A stretch of DNA of 64,000 nt from Phycomyces blakesleeanus NRRL 1555(-). Lineage: Eukaryota > Mucoromycota > Mucoromycetes > Mucorales > Phycomycetaceae. The notes beneath the pieces were generated by a model, which was not told the origin of the DNA, searched no databases, and saw nothing but the letters and a program-made list of their open reading frames with translations. The translations under genes and the position numbers were made by a program. The stretch covers positions 186,001-250,000 of the forward strand of contig NW_017265135.1 of the NCBI RefSeq assembly GCF_001638985.1, written 5' to 3'. Positions 49,029-60,100 of the stretch are shown here, one piece after another (positions within the stretch are counted from its first letter, which is position 1; each line of letters starts with the position of its first letter).

Positions 49029-50222
49029 ATGAGCATTCTAAAGTCATCACCTACACCAGCAATGCCGTCTCAAAACAATGGTAGCCAGTTACGGCTGAGG
49101 AAGAGAGACCGATTGTTTCTTGGGTCTATTTTACACTTTATATCGCTTGCATACGAATACTTCCGTCAATTTTTCTATTTCCGGCCTCTTGCACTTACTT
49201 ATACCAATAGCCGGCCTGCGACCGTCAACCGAGCAGCTTTACAATATTACAAAGGCAAGACATTGGTACTAGATCTCGATGAGACCTTGGTACACTCGGT
49301 TCGACTGGGTTCCCCCGAGTCAGGCTGTAGTATCAATGGCTCGGTGAAACGGAAGACGATTGAGGTCCAGAGCGATCGCCAGAGTCTGCTCTATGAGGTC
49401 TACAAACGGCCGCACGTGGACTTCTTTCTCAAGACGGTAAAGTCTGTGAGAAAATATGGAAGTTTAGGGAATTCGGGAAGGGATAGAAGCGACTCTGATA
49501 GATTAACATGTATAAATATCTTTAAATATTTGGACTGTAGATCAGCCAATGGTATAAGGTTGTAATATATACTGCCTCAATGGCCGAGTATGCAAACCCT
49601 GTAATTGACTGGCTGGACCAGAGCCAGACTGTCATTTCTCAAAGATACTTTCGACAGGCAAGTATATATATATATATATATTTCTCTATTATATTTATTT
49701 ATTTTAGATTTGGGGAAGACCAAGAAAAGGGGTAGGCGGAGCACTAAACCTTTGGATCTCTTTATTTTCTTTTCTTTTTTTGGAAATCAAATTCAACACA
49801 GGCATGTATTATTCAGGACGGTAACTTTCTCAAGGATATCTCTCTTGCCGAGCCTGATCTATCAAAGGTCTGTTTGGTAGACAATAGCCCTGCTGCATTT
49901 GGTCTTTTTCAAGGCAAGTTATCACATTAAATAATATAAAAAATAAAATTAAATTAAGTAAATAAAAAATCTTCTTTTTTTTAACAAAAAAAAAAGGCTG
50001 ACTTGTAAGTGGTGCTTTTGTATATATGTACCTCTCTTTTATGTATGTGTGTATGTATATGTATTTGTTTGCTTGATTTCAGAGAACGGGATTTCATTAC
50101 CAGGGTGGATAGCCAACCCCAACGACGAATGTCTTTTGGATCTATTGCCGATTCTTGACGCACTAAGGTTTACAGCTGATGTGAGAAGTGTCCTAAGGCT
50201 AAGGAACCTCGAGAAAGAGTGA
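49029..50222 (+). CDS. NEM1: Nem1/CTDNEP1-type nuclear envelope phosphatase (FCP1/SCP family)
   Basis: Four exons (49029-49436, 49541-49657, 49802-49913, 50083-50222) give 258 residues. A hydrophobic N-terminal segment ([16 protein letters not shown]) precedes the HAD phosphatase motif [12 protein letters not shown], with catalytic Asp82 and Asp84. [42 protein letters not shown] and ENGISLPGW follow in family order. Nem1 with Spo7 activates the phosphatidate phosphatase Pah1 at the ER/nuclear envelope, steering lipid synthesis and nuclear shape. Introns 2 and 3 both begin GCAAGT instead of GT; nearby GT donors give stops or a wrong frame. The ATG at 49029 is the first in frame; sequence upstream stays open without an ATG. 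Confidence 0.9.
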
Positions 50223-50870
50223 ACAAAAAAGCATTAACATTTTCTTTCTTAACATTACAATCATTACCACTAATACTACTACTACTATTACTACTATTAC
50301 TACAACTAATATTATTGACATTAACATTGACATTGATATCATAATTTCTTTCCCTTCCTCCTCTTCTTATTTTATTATTATTATTCTTATTATTTTTCAT
50401 CTGCAGACTAGCCTAAAAAAAACAACAACAAAAACAACAACTACCACTACTACTACTACTAGGCAAACAATGTCTGGCATGCAATTCTTCTTAAACTGAT
50501 GTTGATATACAGCATAGATTGATAGATATACTCGAAAGACATGTATCAAATATCAGTCAGCTAGTAAATAAAGTAATGGTTGGACATGTAGCTAATTTTC
50601 TTGCACAATCATGCAGGCTGATAAACAATTTACATGAACGCACATATAAGATAACCAACCTCCCATCACAATATTTGTATTATTATTATTTTTTTAAAAA
50701 AAAAGAAAATACATACAAACAACAAGAGAAGATATATGTTAGGAACTTACCATGCATATTCTATGATAGCTATTAAATATATCTACAAATTTCAAAATCC
50801 TTATTTCCTTCCTTCTTTCCTTCTTTCCTTCATTTCTTAATTTATTATGAAACCAAGCCCTTTTCATCTG
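50223..50870. other. Spacer downstream of NEM1
   Basis: ACT and AAC repeats, then an open stretch near 50519-50776 of uncertain status. No gene recognised. Confidence 0.65.
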
Positions 50871-51178
50871 CCTGTCCAGTGTCCAGCTACATGTGAGCTC
50901 TGTGGTTATTGGATGCCCCGTCATGATGTATGTTTTTGTAGTCTTTTTCTTTTTTATTTTTAAATAAAGAAAATAAAAATGATCATTACAAAACTAAATC
51001 AGATCAGTATAATTGTCCTAGGCACGGTGTTCACCCTTCTCAGTGGTCAGAAATAATATTTGATCACAAGAAATCAAATATGGAACATCAAAATCATTTC
51101 ACAGGCACAGGCACAGGCACTTTACCCACAACTTGTGAAATGAATTCAAAGCCTTCTTTGCTATGGTTTATCTATTGA
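50871..51178 (+). pseudogene. Possible TRAF-type zinc-finger fragment
   Basis: PVQCPATCELCGYWMPRHD at 50871-50927 ends at a good donor GTATGT. After an acceptor at 51002 the frame continues with QYNCPRHGVHPSQW to a stop at 51178. Spacing of Cys/His and the MPRH motif resemble a TRAF-type zinc finger. No start or upstream RING part was found, so this is probably a fossil or a misread exon pair. Confidence 0.25.
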
Positions 51179-51705
51179 TTCATTGATCTTGTACAGAAAA
51201 TAGATGATAATCAAAAGAATCAAACATCACGTTTTCTTTTCTTTTTCTTCTTATTTTATATATAATAATATAATATATAATATATATATATTGTGTGTGT
51301 GTGTGTGTGTGTATTTTGGTATTGCAGAATTTAATTTGTATTTTTAATTCTAGTCAGGTAATTCTAGTTTGATGAAACAAAGAGGGGTAATATGGATTGA
51401 GGGGAAGGGATAAGTTCTAGAAAACCTGTATCATAAGGCAATCGATATTTTTTTTTCTTAGTCTGTTTTTTTTGTGTGGGTGTATATATATATGATATAT
51501 GTAGGTGTGCAGGGTAGAAATCTCAAAGTTAAAGGTGGGGGTTGGGGTGAGAAGGTGTATACAAGAGATACAAGAGGTACAGAGAGTGCATGTGGTTGTG
51601 GTTGTGGTTATGGTTGTGGTTGTGTATATGAGGTTCGAAGTTTAAAGTGTAGTGTGTAGTGTGTAATGTGTAGTGTGTAATGTGTTTTGATCTTGTTCTT
51701 GTTCT
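51179..51705. other. Spacer
   Basis: AT-rich and GT-rich repeats ((TG)n at 51293-51312, GTGGTT repeats near 51594-51624). No gene seen. Confidence 0.7.
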
Positions 51706-51909
51706 TTACTCGTTAGACTCGGTCGTCTTGACAGCACACATCCAGATTCGTGTCTTGTAAATCTTGAATAGTTCACGAACCAACTCACGAAAGTCGATTC
51801 GCTGTTCAGCCACGAAATAAAAGGTCAGCTTGCGTCGATCCCTATTAACCAATATAATTAGCAAATGTTGAACAAACAGCCCACTTTTGTACAATAAAAA
51901 TAAAGCAAA

Positions 51910-51946
<37 letters not shown>

Positions 51947-53244
51947 AGGAGAAAAATATTGTATGCTATTGTTACCATTGATATTCTGCATTGACAACTT
52001 CCATAGCCATGTTTTTTTGCTTGAGCTTGGTTTGACACACAGCAAGCGCCTTGGCTTCATCTTGTTCCTTAAGACTCAGAGTATTGATTTCATTTGGAGT
52101 AGCGATACGATAAAGACGTTTGACATGCACATCTTTGGGATGCAGGAATTTGTCGTCCTCGGTTGTCTCACTAAGTGTAGCAAGCACCTCATCAGGAGTG
52201 AGGCTGTCGGCAATAACCGTCCCAAGATCACGACCGCGATCTGCCTCAACAATGACGAGATCGCCTACCTTTGGCGACTGCGGCCCTTCCATCACGTAGC
52301 ACATCTCGGTTCGTCCGGCTTTGAACTCGACACGATAGAGTGAGCTGGAATCTTTGAAGTTTTGGAGAAGGACACCCTTTCCCATAGACTGGGTTGCGGA
52401 TTCGGGCGAGTTGATCCCAGGAAGTGTTCGAGGCCCAAAGTACTCATCAATGTGTTCCAACAGGTCTTTATTGAGAACCTGGCGTTGACGGATGTAGTCG
52501 TCTGTGAGCATCGGGTGGTCTTGTGCGGTCACATAGGGTCCTGCAACTGAGTGGCGACGTCCCACTAAACCACTTGACATTTCCTCAAATGGCCTGCTTA
52601 GACAACCGGATTAATATTGTATCACATTGGTGTTTTATATTCCGTGGATATAACATTCTCACAATAGTTTACCTTATTTCCTTTGCCAAAGAAGACCAAT
52701 AATCAATACGGGGCTCAGCTACAGAAAAACGACGTTGCTGCTGTTGCTGCTGTTGTTGTTGCTGATACTGTTGTTGCTGATTCTGATACTGATTCTGATT
52801 CTGATGTTGTTGTGGTTGTGGTTGTTGCTGTTGCTGTTGTTCCCATCCAGGATCAGAAGTAGCCCAAATGGAAGGCAAGGCTGCATAAAGTGCGCTGTCT
52901 TCTTTTCGTCGCTGCGGATAACGACCATCTATCAAATTGGGCTTGTTTTGATCTAGAGTAGGGAAAGTGGTGTCAAGGTCTGGAAGGGGAGACACAAGCG
53001 GGTGGTCCGTCCAGATAGACGAATGGTGTGATCCCCAGCCATAACCATAGTTCGTTGCAGGCATACTGAGTAATGGACGTATAGGATCAGATATACTGCA
53101 GTTTACAGTCGTAGGCCAAGCAAGTTCTGCTGTAAAAGGCTTTGGGTGTGCATTAGGAGTAATAGGCGAATTGTTTGAAGAGGTATCTGAGTGGCCATCG
53201 TTCTTGGGACCAAACAGATCCGGGTGTTGTAGTGAGCTCAACAT
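51706..53244 (-). CDS. PSP1: PSP1 C-terminal domain protein
   Basis: Three exons (52673-53244, 51976-52593, 51706-51841) give 441 residues. The N-terminal 190 are disordered, with Gln-rich runs (residues about 145-180). The C-terminal half holds the PSP1 domain: [35 protein letters not shown], then [20 protein letters not shown] and [20 protein letters not shown]. Yeast Psp1 was found as a suppressor of DNA polymerase alpha mutations; bacterial relatives bind regulatory complexes, and the molecular role is unsettled. A probable 5'-UTR intron runs from GTAAGT at 53431 to TTTCACAG at 53289. I use the ATG at 53244; in-frame codons extend upstream but without an ATG. Confidence 0.9.
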
Positions 53245-53750
53245 CTTTGCTTTGATTTTCTTTTGGATTCTTAGCAGCTGGTTGTTCCTGTGAAAGAAGG
53301 GAAGAGAAACGAAGAGCGGCGAGGTGGGAAAAAATAGTGTCAAACGCCTTGGCGGACAGTAAAGCTGACGTGTTTCCAACTCGAAAAAAGGGGCCCATAT
53401 ATCCTGCAACCTTAATTAAAATCGCACTTACCAAATGGCCTGTTCGGCTGGATTACAAAATAAAATAAAATAATAGAAAAAAAGTATTGGTCCTAAATTT
53501 CCTTGTGTATGTGTACATTTGATATTTGTTGTTCTTTCCTTTAAAAAAAATTAAAAATTACACTAAACCATTAACTCCAAATGCTACTACCAAAAATGAC
53601 TCTAAATTTATCATTTCACAAACACTTATGCAATATGTTTTTTTTAAAGTCTTAAGATTTAAAAAATGATGAATGCTTGTTTGCTTTACTATGCTTTGTA
53701 CAGTATGATATTTCTCATATTTATTATTATTAAACGTATCAACGACACAA
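53245..53750. other. PSP1 leader and uL3 3' flank
   Basis: Contains the likely 5'-UTR intron of PSP1 (53289-53431) and AT-rich 3' flank of RPL3. No other gene seen. Confidence 0.6.
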
Positions 53751-55232
53751 TTAAAGATCCTTCTTGAGGGGACCCAAGAACTGAGCCTTCTCGGCGGGGG
53801 TCTGGAAACGACCGTGACCGAACTTGGAAGAAGTATCGATGAACTTGAGGGTAACCTTCTCGAGAGCGGAACGCTTGGTGTGGACGGTCAAGGACTTGCG
53901 GAGGGTCAAGACTCTCTTCTTGGCACCAGAGACGGAACCCTTGAGGATGACGAAGTCCTCGTTGACCTCACCGTAGTGGGGGAAACCACCCATGGGGGTG
54001 ATGACCTTCTCGGTGACATCGTACTCGGTAGAACCGGACTTCTTGTCGGAACCGGTGGCAATGCGGTAGATCTTCTTGTTCATCTCAGTACGGCGATGGT
54101 AACCGCGCTGACCAGCACGGGGAACGGAGTACATGACACGGGAAGGATGCCAGGCACCAATACAGGCGACCTTGCGGAGACCACGATGGGTCTTGCGAGG
54201 AAGCTTCTTAGTACCCCAACGGTGGGTAACACCCTCGAAACCGTGACCCTTGGTGGTACCGATAACATCAATCATCTCATCCTGCTCGAAGATAGAGCCA
54301 ACAGTAACCTCCTTCTCAAAGTGCTCGCGAGCCCAGTCAACCTTCTGGGAGACGTTACCACCGTTGAGCTGGATCTCGGAAAGGTGAGCCTTCTTCTGGC
54401 CGAGTCTGGCCTTGCCAACCTGGGTGTGGGCAATGACACGGACGACGGAGCAGTACTTCTTGATGCGCTCGAGTTCACGGGTGACATCCTTGGCTCCCTC
54501 AGAGTACTTCTTGGCGTACTTGGTGAAAGCCTTCTTCTTGGAGCGGTACCAGTTCTTGTAGAAGCGACGCTTGGCCTCCTCAGACAAGTGCTCGGCCCAG
54601 ACGGTGGTCAAGGAGCGGAGACCACGGGGAGTCTCGACGTAACCGACAACACCGATGATGACCATGGGGGGAGCTTCGATGACGGTGACGGCCTCGACGA
54701 TCTCCTTCTTGTTCATCTTGGATCCGGGACGCTCGAGATCGCGGACAATGTGGGTCATACCAGCCTTGTAACCCAAGAAGGCGGTAAGGTGGACGGGCTT
54801 CTTGGAGTCATCCTTGGGGTAAGCCTTGACTCTACCGCGGTGGGATCTGGTTCTCTTGCGAGGGGAGAAACCCAAGTGACCGTGACGGGGAGCTAATTAA
54901 AACAAAACAAAAAACAGAATCATGTAAGTACACTTGATCTTCACTCGGTCGGTAAGTGCTTATAATGTACCCTCGAATTTTCTATACAAGAATAAAATAA
55001 AATATTAGTTGAATGTTTCAATTGGAATCTGAAAAAAAATAGTTGATCTCAATGTAGAGAATTTTCTTACCTGTGCGACTAATTTGGTGGATGACATGGA
55101 ATCAATTATATGATAAAGAAGATGATTAGTTTAATGATACATGGATGTATTGATGGATGTGTATATGGATGGATGGATGGATGGATGTATGTATGGATAG
55201 ATGTGTATGTATGCTGATCTATCTCTTACCAT
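53751..55232 (-). CDS. RPL3: 60S ribosomal protein uL3 (Rpl3)
   Basis: Four coding exons (55230-55232, 55071-55078, 54971-54981, 53751-54892) give 387 residues, the same length as yeast Rpl3. The first exon supplies only the ATG. The next two are microexons of 8 nt (TCGCACAG) and 11 nt (AAAATTCGAGG), which with the main exon rebuild [20 protein letters not shown], the universal uL3 start. The body has [50 protein letters not shown] and [13 protein letters not shown]. uL3 lies near the peptidyl-transferase centre of the large subunit. All introns are GT-AG. Codon use is strongly GC-biased, leaving a 360-residue antisense ORF that I treat as a shadow. Without the microexons the protein would lack its first 14 residues. 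Confidence 0.95.
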
Positions 55233-55472
55233 TTTACGTCAAGTTCAAAGACGATGGGAGAGAGGAGGAGAAGGGTGGATGGATGGTTTGAAAGAAGATA
55301 TTCTCAAGAAAAATTATTTAATTTCCGACGTCGCCTCCGACAAAGGCTGCGGTTCATATGAGAGGATTTATTGATGCTGATGTTAAAGGTTGTGGTTTTC
55401 TATGGCTTGTTTTATGATTTATAATAAGTTAAATATATATGTATATATAAAGAGAATAGAGAGAAAAAAATC

Positions 55473-57143
55473 TTATTGATCTGATTTAAAGGATGGGGAA
55501 TTAAATTCGTCTGGACCATTGAAAAGGCTGATAATGAGTGCAAGTCCAAGAACATTAAAAAACTTGTACCACTTCCAGCCTGCTTGTGCGGTCAAGACCA
55601 GCCAGGACGGCAATAGCAGCTGTAACCATTGTAATACGTGGGATTGATCGAAAAATGGCTTATCCTTTAGTGGCTCTTCTGGTGTAGGTGATAGAGTTGG
55701 GTCATTAACGATCTCATAAAGGTCTTCGAGGAGATTGATATCATAGGCATTAAAGCTTGGGTGATCAAGATAGCTTAGGGTCTCGTCAAATGCATTGCGT
55801 TCAGGTGCTTGTATATTATTATTATTATTGTTGTTGTTGTTGTTGCTGTAATTATTATTAAGGGCATTTGGTGTAGGGGGGTATATGTTCAAAGGAGAAC
55901 TGTAGATGTGCTGGGCCTCTTGCTCGGACAACCAGTGGTCGAGGTTGGGATCAGTTGTTTCTGTAAAAGGTAAAAAGGGTGCCATCGATATGGGTGGCGG
56001 TATAGTCAAGGGTAAAGGTGAAGGTAAAGGTAAAGGTAAAAGTAAAGAGCTTGAAGGCGTGACATCGGTTAGGGTCGAAGAGACGACCGATAAGGCGACA
56101 GGATATGATTTCGGGTAATTTTGGCCGATCTGATCAAGAAGGGAATCAGAGACGATAGAGCTAGAGTCTGAGTAGGGCGTGGCAGGGACATTGGCTGCCA
56201 AAAGACGGAGGTACTCGGCCTCGATATCCTGGCTCGCGTGGCCAGAGAACGATAGAGACTCGCTGGCAATATCTTCGGTTAGCCGTTGTTCGTTAGCTTG
56301 CGACTCGGACTGTTCCAAGTCCTGGTCGTACGATTGCATCAATTCGAGATAACGTTCACGACAATGTCTGACCCGTCTGCGTCGTCGGTGTCGCCGTTGT
56401 TGTGCTTCATCATCGGCTGCCATCGGATCACATGCAATCATGGTCTCCTCTTCTGCAGGTTGCTGCATACGGGGCACATCGTCTTCTGCTTCACTTTGGC
56501 TGGCTGCTACAGATAATCTACGCTTGGCGCGACTGAACAAGGAGGACATCTTGGACAGTGTTGAAGTAAATGAAGTTGAAGGAGTCATTTTGATTGGTTC
56601 GTCAGAGTCTTTCACGTGCTGGTTCGTCTTCAAGATCGTCAGACTCGTCTTGAACATCTCGGCGCGACTTTCGAATATCTTCATTTGGTAGTCCTGGCCG
56701 GACATGTTACTATCAAGACCGGAATCATCAGCCGGCTGGTCCTTGGTTTTCTTCACTGCGTCCAAGGTTGCAGCTGCTTCTGCGCGGAGTGTGTCGAGCT
56801 GACTTTGTAGATCGTCGACTTGGTTCACGACACCCAAAAGATCTTCTTCGAGGAGTCGTCGTCTTAGTCTTGCCGTCGCTTGTTCGATTAATGAGCTTTT
56901 CAACTGGAGTACGGTGTTATTCTGAGCTGGGGGATGACTGACCCATAGGCCAGAGGACTCTCCATCACTCACAGACTGTGAAATTGAGACTGAAGTTCGT
57001 TGGTTCGAAATATTTCCCGGCTGCCTGGAAGATTGATAGAGTGACTCACGGCGTGGATTGGAGCCTACACGAGTGGTCGAGTGGCGGTTATCAAAGTCTG
57101 CCAGGCTTTGTCCGTCAGGTAACATAATACGCTGGGCAATCAT
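55473..57143 (-). CDS. Hypothetical protein, 556 residues, coiled coil and C-terminal membrane anchor
   Basis: One exon with no family I recognise. Residues 1-80 are Ser/Arg-rich. A coiled coil spans about 80-125 (LKSSLIEQATARLRRRLLEE then DLQSQLDTLRAEAA). A short KMSSLFSRAKRRLSV basic segment and an Arg-rich cluster (QQRRHRRRRRVRHCRERYLE) near 250 follow. The middle is disordered, with an Asn run and Pro-rich stretch. A hydrophobic C-terminus (VLQWLQLLLPSWLVL and FFNVLGLALIISLF) looks like one or two membrane segments near 500-545. The architecture suggests a tail-anchored or hairpin membrane protein with a cytosolic coiled coil. It is divergent in composition but clearly coding, lying head-to-tail behind RPL3. 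ATG 57143 was chosen; a second lies six codons in. Confidence 0.8.
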   Translation of the reverse strand: MIAQRIMLPDGQSLADFDNRHSTTRVGSNPRRESLYQSSRQPGNISNQRTSVSISQSVSDGESSGLWVSHPPAQNNTVLQLKSSLIEQATARLRRRLLEEDLLGVVNQVDDLQSQLDTLRAEAAATLDAVKKTKDQPADDSGLDSNMSGQDYQMKIFESRAEMFKTSLTILKTNQHVKDSDEPIKMTPSTSFTSTLSKMSSLFSRAKRRLSVAASQSEAEDDVPRMQQPAEEETMIACDPMAADDEAQQRRHRRRRRVRHCRERYLELMQSYDQDLEQSESQANEQRLTEDIASESLSFSGHASQDIEAEYLRLLAANVPATPYSDSSSIVSDSLLDQIGQNYPKSYPVALSVVSSTLTDVTPSSSLLLPLPLPSPLPLTIPPPISMAPFLPFTETTDPNLDHWLSEQEAQHIYSSPLNIYPPTPNALNNNYSNNNNNNNNNNIQAPERNAFDETLSYLDHPSFNAYDINLLEDLYEIVNDPTLSPTPEEPLKDKPFFDQSHVLQWLQLLLPSWLVLTAQAGWKWYKFFNVLGLALIISLFNGPDEFNSPSFKSDQ

Positions 57144-60100
57144 GGATCCAAAAAAAGAAAAATAGGTGAATATATAGTTTTTTTTAATGAAAAAAAAAAA
57201 GAAAAAAAAAAGAAAGAGAAAAGGTTAGAGGGGGAGAAAGAGCCAAGACTGACGAAGCAAGTAGTAATTTCTTCAATCAGCCAAGCACTTGTAAACTCCT
57301 CCGTCATCCCTTCTTTTTTGAAGACGAAACACAAGAATGAAACAAATGCAGATAGAACAGCAGCCTTCTCTGTCACAAGAGTCCTTCCAGGCACGGTAAG
57401 GCGAGTATTCCCTCGTGAAAATGACACACAAATAAGAAGCGAGCAAACCTTGGGGTTACATGATAAACCTAGGAAAACGGTAACACATGTCCTCCTGTCT
57501 CTTCTGTCAATCCTCTTGACGGTCCGTTTCTTCAACTAGTGTACTCCTGCCATTCTCTGGCTCTTAACTCCCCCTTAATATCCTTGTAAATATAAATATA
57601 TACTCCTTTATACGGTCTGTCGTCTTACTAACAAGTCACTCGTTTTATTTTTGATAGTTCTAGTACTCATTCCAACCGATCCTCCTAATTACTCGTAGAT
57701 TATCTTAATGATATGTGATTCACAATAACGCGTGGCTCGAAGGGAAAAGAACAAGACAATGCTGTTAAATTGAATTGCACGTGCAATAGTATGAGTGAGA
57801 GGTTTAAATTTGATAAAGCCCAAAACCAAAAAAGATTAACAAGCAAGTCTTAACGATCGGTATTGTGCAAAACGTAATTAAATCGACTTGTGCAATTTTA
57901 TAGGTTTTATTTTTTATTTTTAGTGGCTCATAATAAAAATGTTACTAACAAAAAAAACAAATAATCGTAGGTTTTCTTAAGACCGCTATATGCAAAAAAA
58001 AAAGAAAAAGAAAAAAAAAAGAAGAAGCAAACGACAATAATTTATTCTGCCTGTAAAACATCAGATGAAATTTTATTTTGTTTGAGTGCAACAAAGTCTA
58101 TATGAATTTCTACAGAATCTACTTGTAAAGACGAGGAATGCAAAATATTGGTTCACAAGAAAGGAGAGAAAGGCCTCCTGCGGATCAATAGCAAATATAG
58201 ATACTACGGCTCCAAAAGAAAAGAAGAAGGAAAAAAAAAGTACTCAGCAAAAGGGCCGTGAACACACACACACACATACACACACAAGAAACTTTACACA
58301 AATCATGATACCCAGTTAAATACCACACTAGGGGCCGTTCCTGGAACCCCGAAATTACTCTGATTAATATGGCCAAAAATGCCTGTGTGAGTTTGTTTAC
58401 GTTTTGTGCTTGAGAGTATGTACAAGTGTGCGGTGGTCATTGTTTTCTAGGTTCAAATCATCTGATCTCTCCTTTGTCTATCTGGTTCACCCAAAAGCAT
58501 GGCATCACTGCTTGTTGCATACATTCAAACCTCTTTTGTAAGCCCACGCTTATATTCATCAGTAGTCCGGGGGGAAAGACGAAGAAGAGGAATACTTCAA
58601 TGGACCCGTATTTGATTCACGCTCTGCACACTGTAGTACATGCGGTCACAATCGATGCCCTTTCTTTTTTGTTATCGATCGTGCACAGACTATTCGCTGG
58701 AATGTTAAAAGAGTATTATTGTCTTTGGTTCATAGTCTATCAACAGCTGCTTTTTATTTATTTTTATAATTTTGAAACATGTGAGATGGTATTATCTTTA
58801 GTACTAGCTTGTGTATGTATATGTTAGGAATCTCAAGATAAGGTGAGTTTCTTTTGAAAAAATAAATAAATATTAAATCTTTTTTCTTTTCTTTTCTTTT
58901 ATCGATTCAATTTCTGCAGCAAATCAACCAAGTTAATATCAGTCCTTGAAAACAATGTTGAAATCATAGTATCTGTGTGGTACAAGAAAAAAAGGGGGGT
59001 ATTAAATGTATTGTGTTGATTCAATTTACCACAAATTTAGTTTATCAATAGTGTTCCCATCAAAAGCCTAACAAGATTCTCTTACAGAACATTAAATAAA
59101 TAAATAAATAAATATGTGCCTCCAAGGTTTGGGTTGCACCCATTTCAATAATACAAAAACAATAATAGACTAAATAAAAGATATAGAATGATAGCTGTAG
59201 ACAATGCATAGACTCAGCCTGGTAAGTTATGCATTGTACAATGGTAATCATTATCCGACTAGATATTGACAAGTATCTTTGGTCAATACATGATTCACAA
59301 TGATTGCTTATCAGCTTAGGTGTAACAGCTTACTAATAAACAATATTAAATCCTAATGTGATCAGACCTAGAAATCCCAAAGGGACTCGGCACATTTAAA
59401 AGACCAAGACCTCTTCTTTTATTATCACAGACTTGAAAAAAAAAAGCAATTAAGCTTTACAAATCATCTCAACTTAATATACAGCAAATAGCAGCAAAAA
59501 AAATAGTATAGCAGAATTGGGGACATCTGTCAAAATATAGAATATAAAATTGTAAGCTGAAAATGGACATGTTTAGTAACTCAACTCGCATGAATAACTT
59601 CATTATGGAAATCCTATTGTTGTGTTTTTTATGAGACGCAATGTCGCACAGAAACCCACAAATAAGCCCTTTCTTGTTATTGATTTAACTTTTTATACAA
59701 AAGCTTAGCTTGGTAATGACTCACATAATAGATAAATGAATAAACAAATAAATAAACACGAAAATAAATAAAGAGGTCGTTTGATAGCTTTAAGAGCCCC
59801 AGAAAGCTGCATGTATAAATCAGATGTGGAAAATATCCAAGCCTTTCTTAGAGAAGCCAAAGGTCTCATCATATGTTATGCTAGTGATTTAGTCTTTTTA
59901 TATTCTTTTTTGTCAGCTCACTTGCGGCGGCTGGAAATACATATTCCCCACTACTCCAGTATCAGATCCTAAAAATGTAACAAAAGTATCATATATATTC
60001 GCTTGTGTTTCCACAGGACTCTCGTGTGTTATTGGGATGAACAACAAGATCTTCATTGTTGAATAATAATAAACCATGATTTATATTTATAGAGTATATG

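Noticed and set aside
58448..58460. T-loop-like AGGTTCAAATC as a tRNA candidate
   Set aside because: No acceptor stem, D-arm or anticodon arm can be paired around it.
58426..58827. 133-residue plus-strand ORF
   Set aside because: Hydrophobic tail and no recognisable motif; sits in a fossil-like spacer, with no splice or promoter support.
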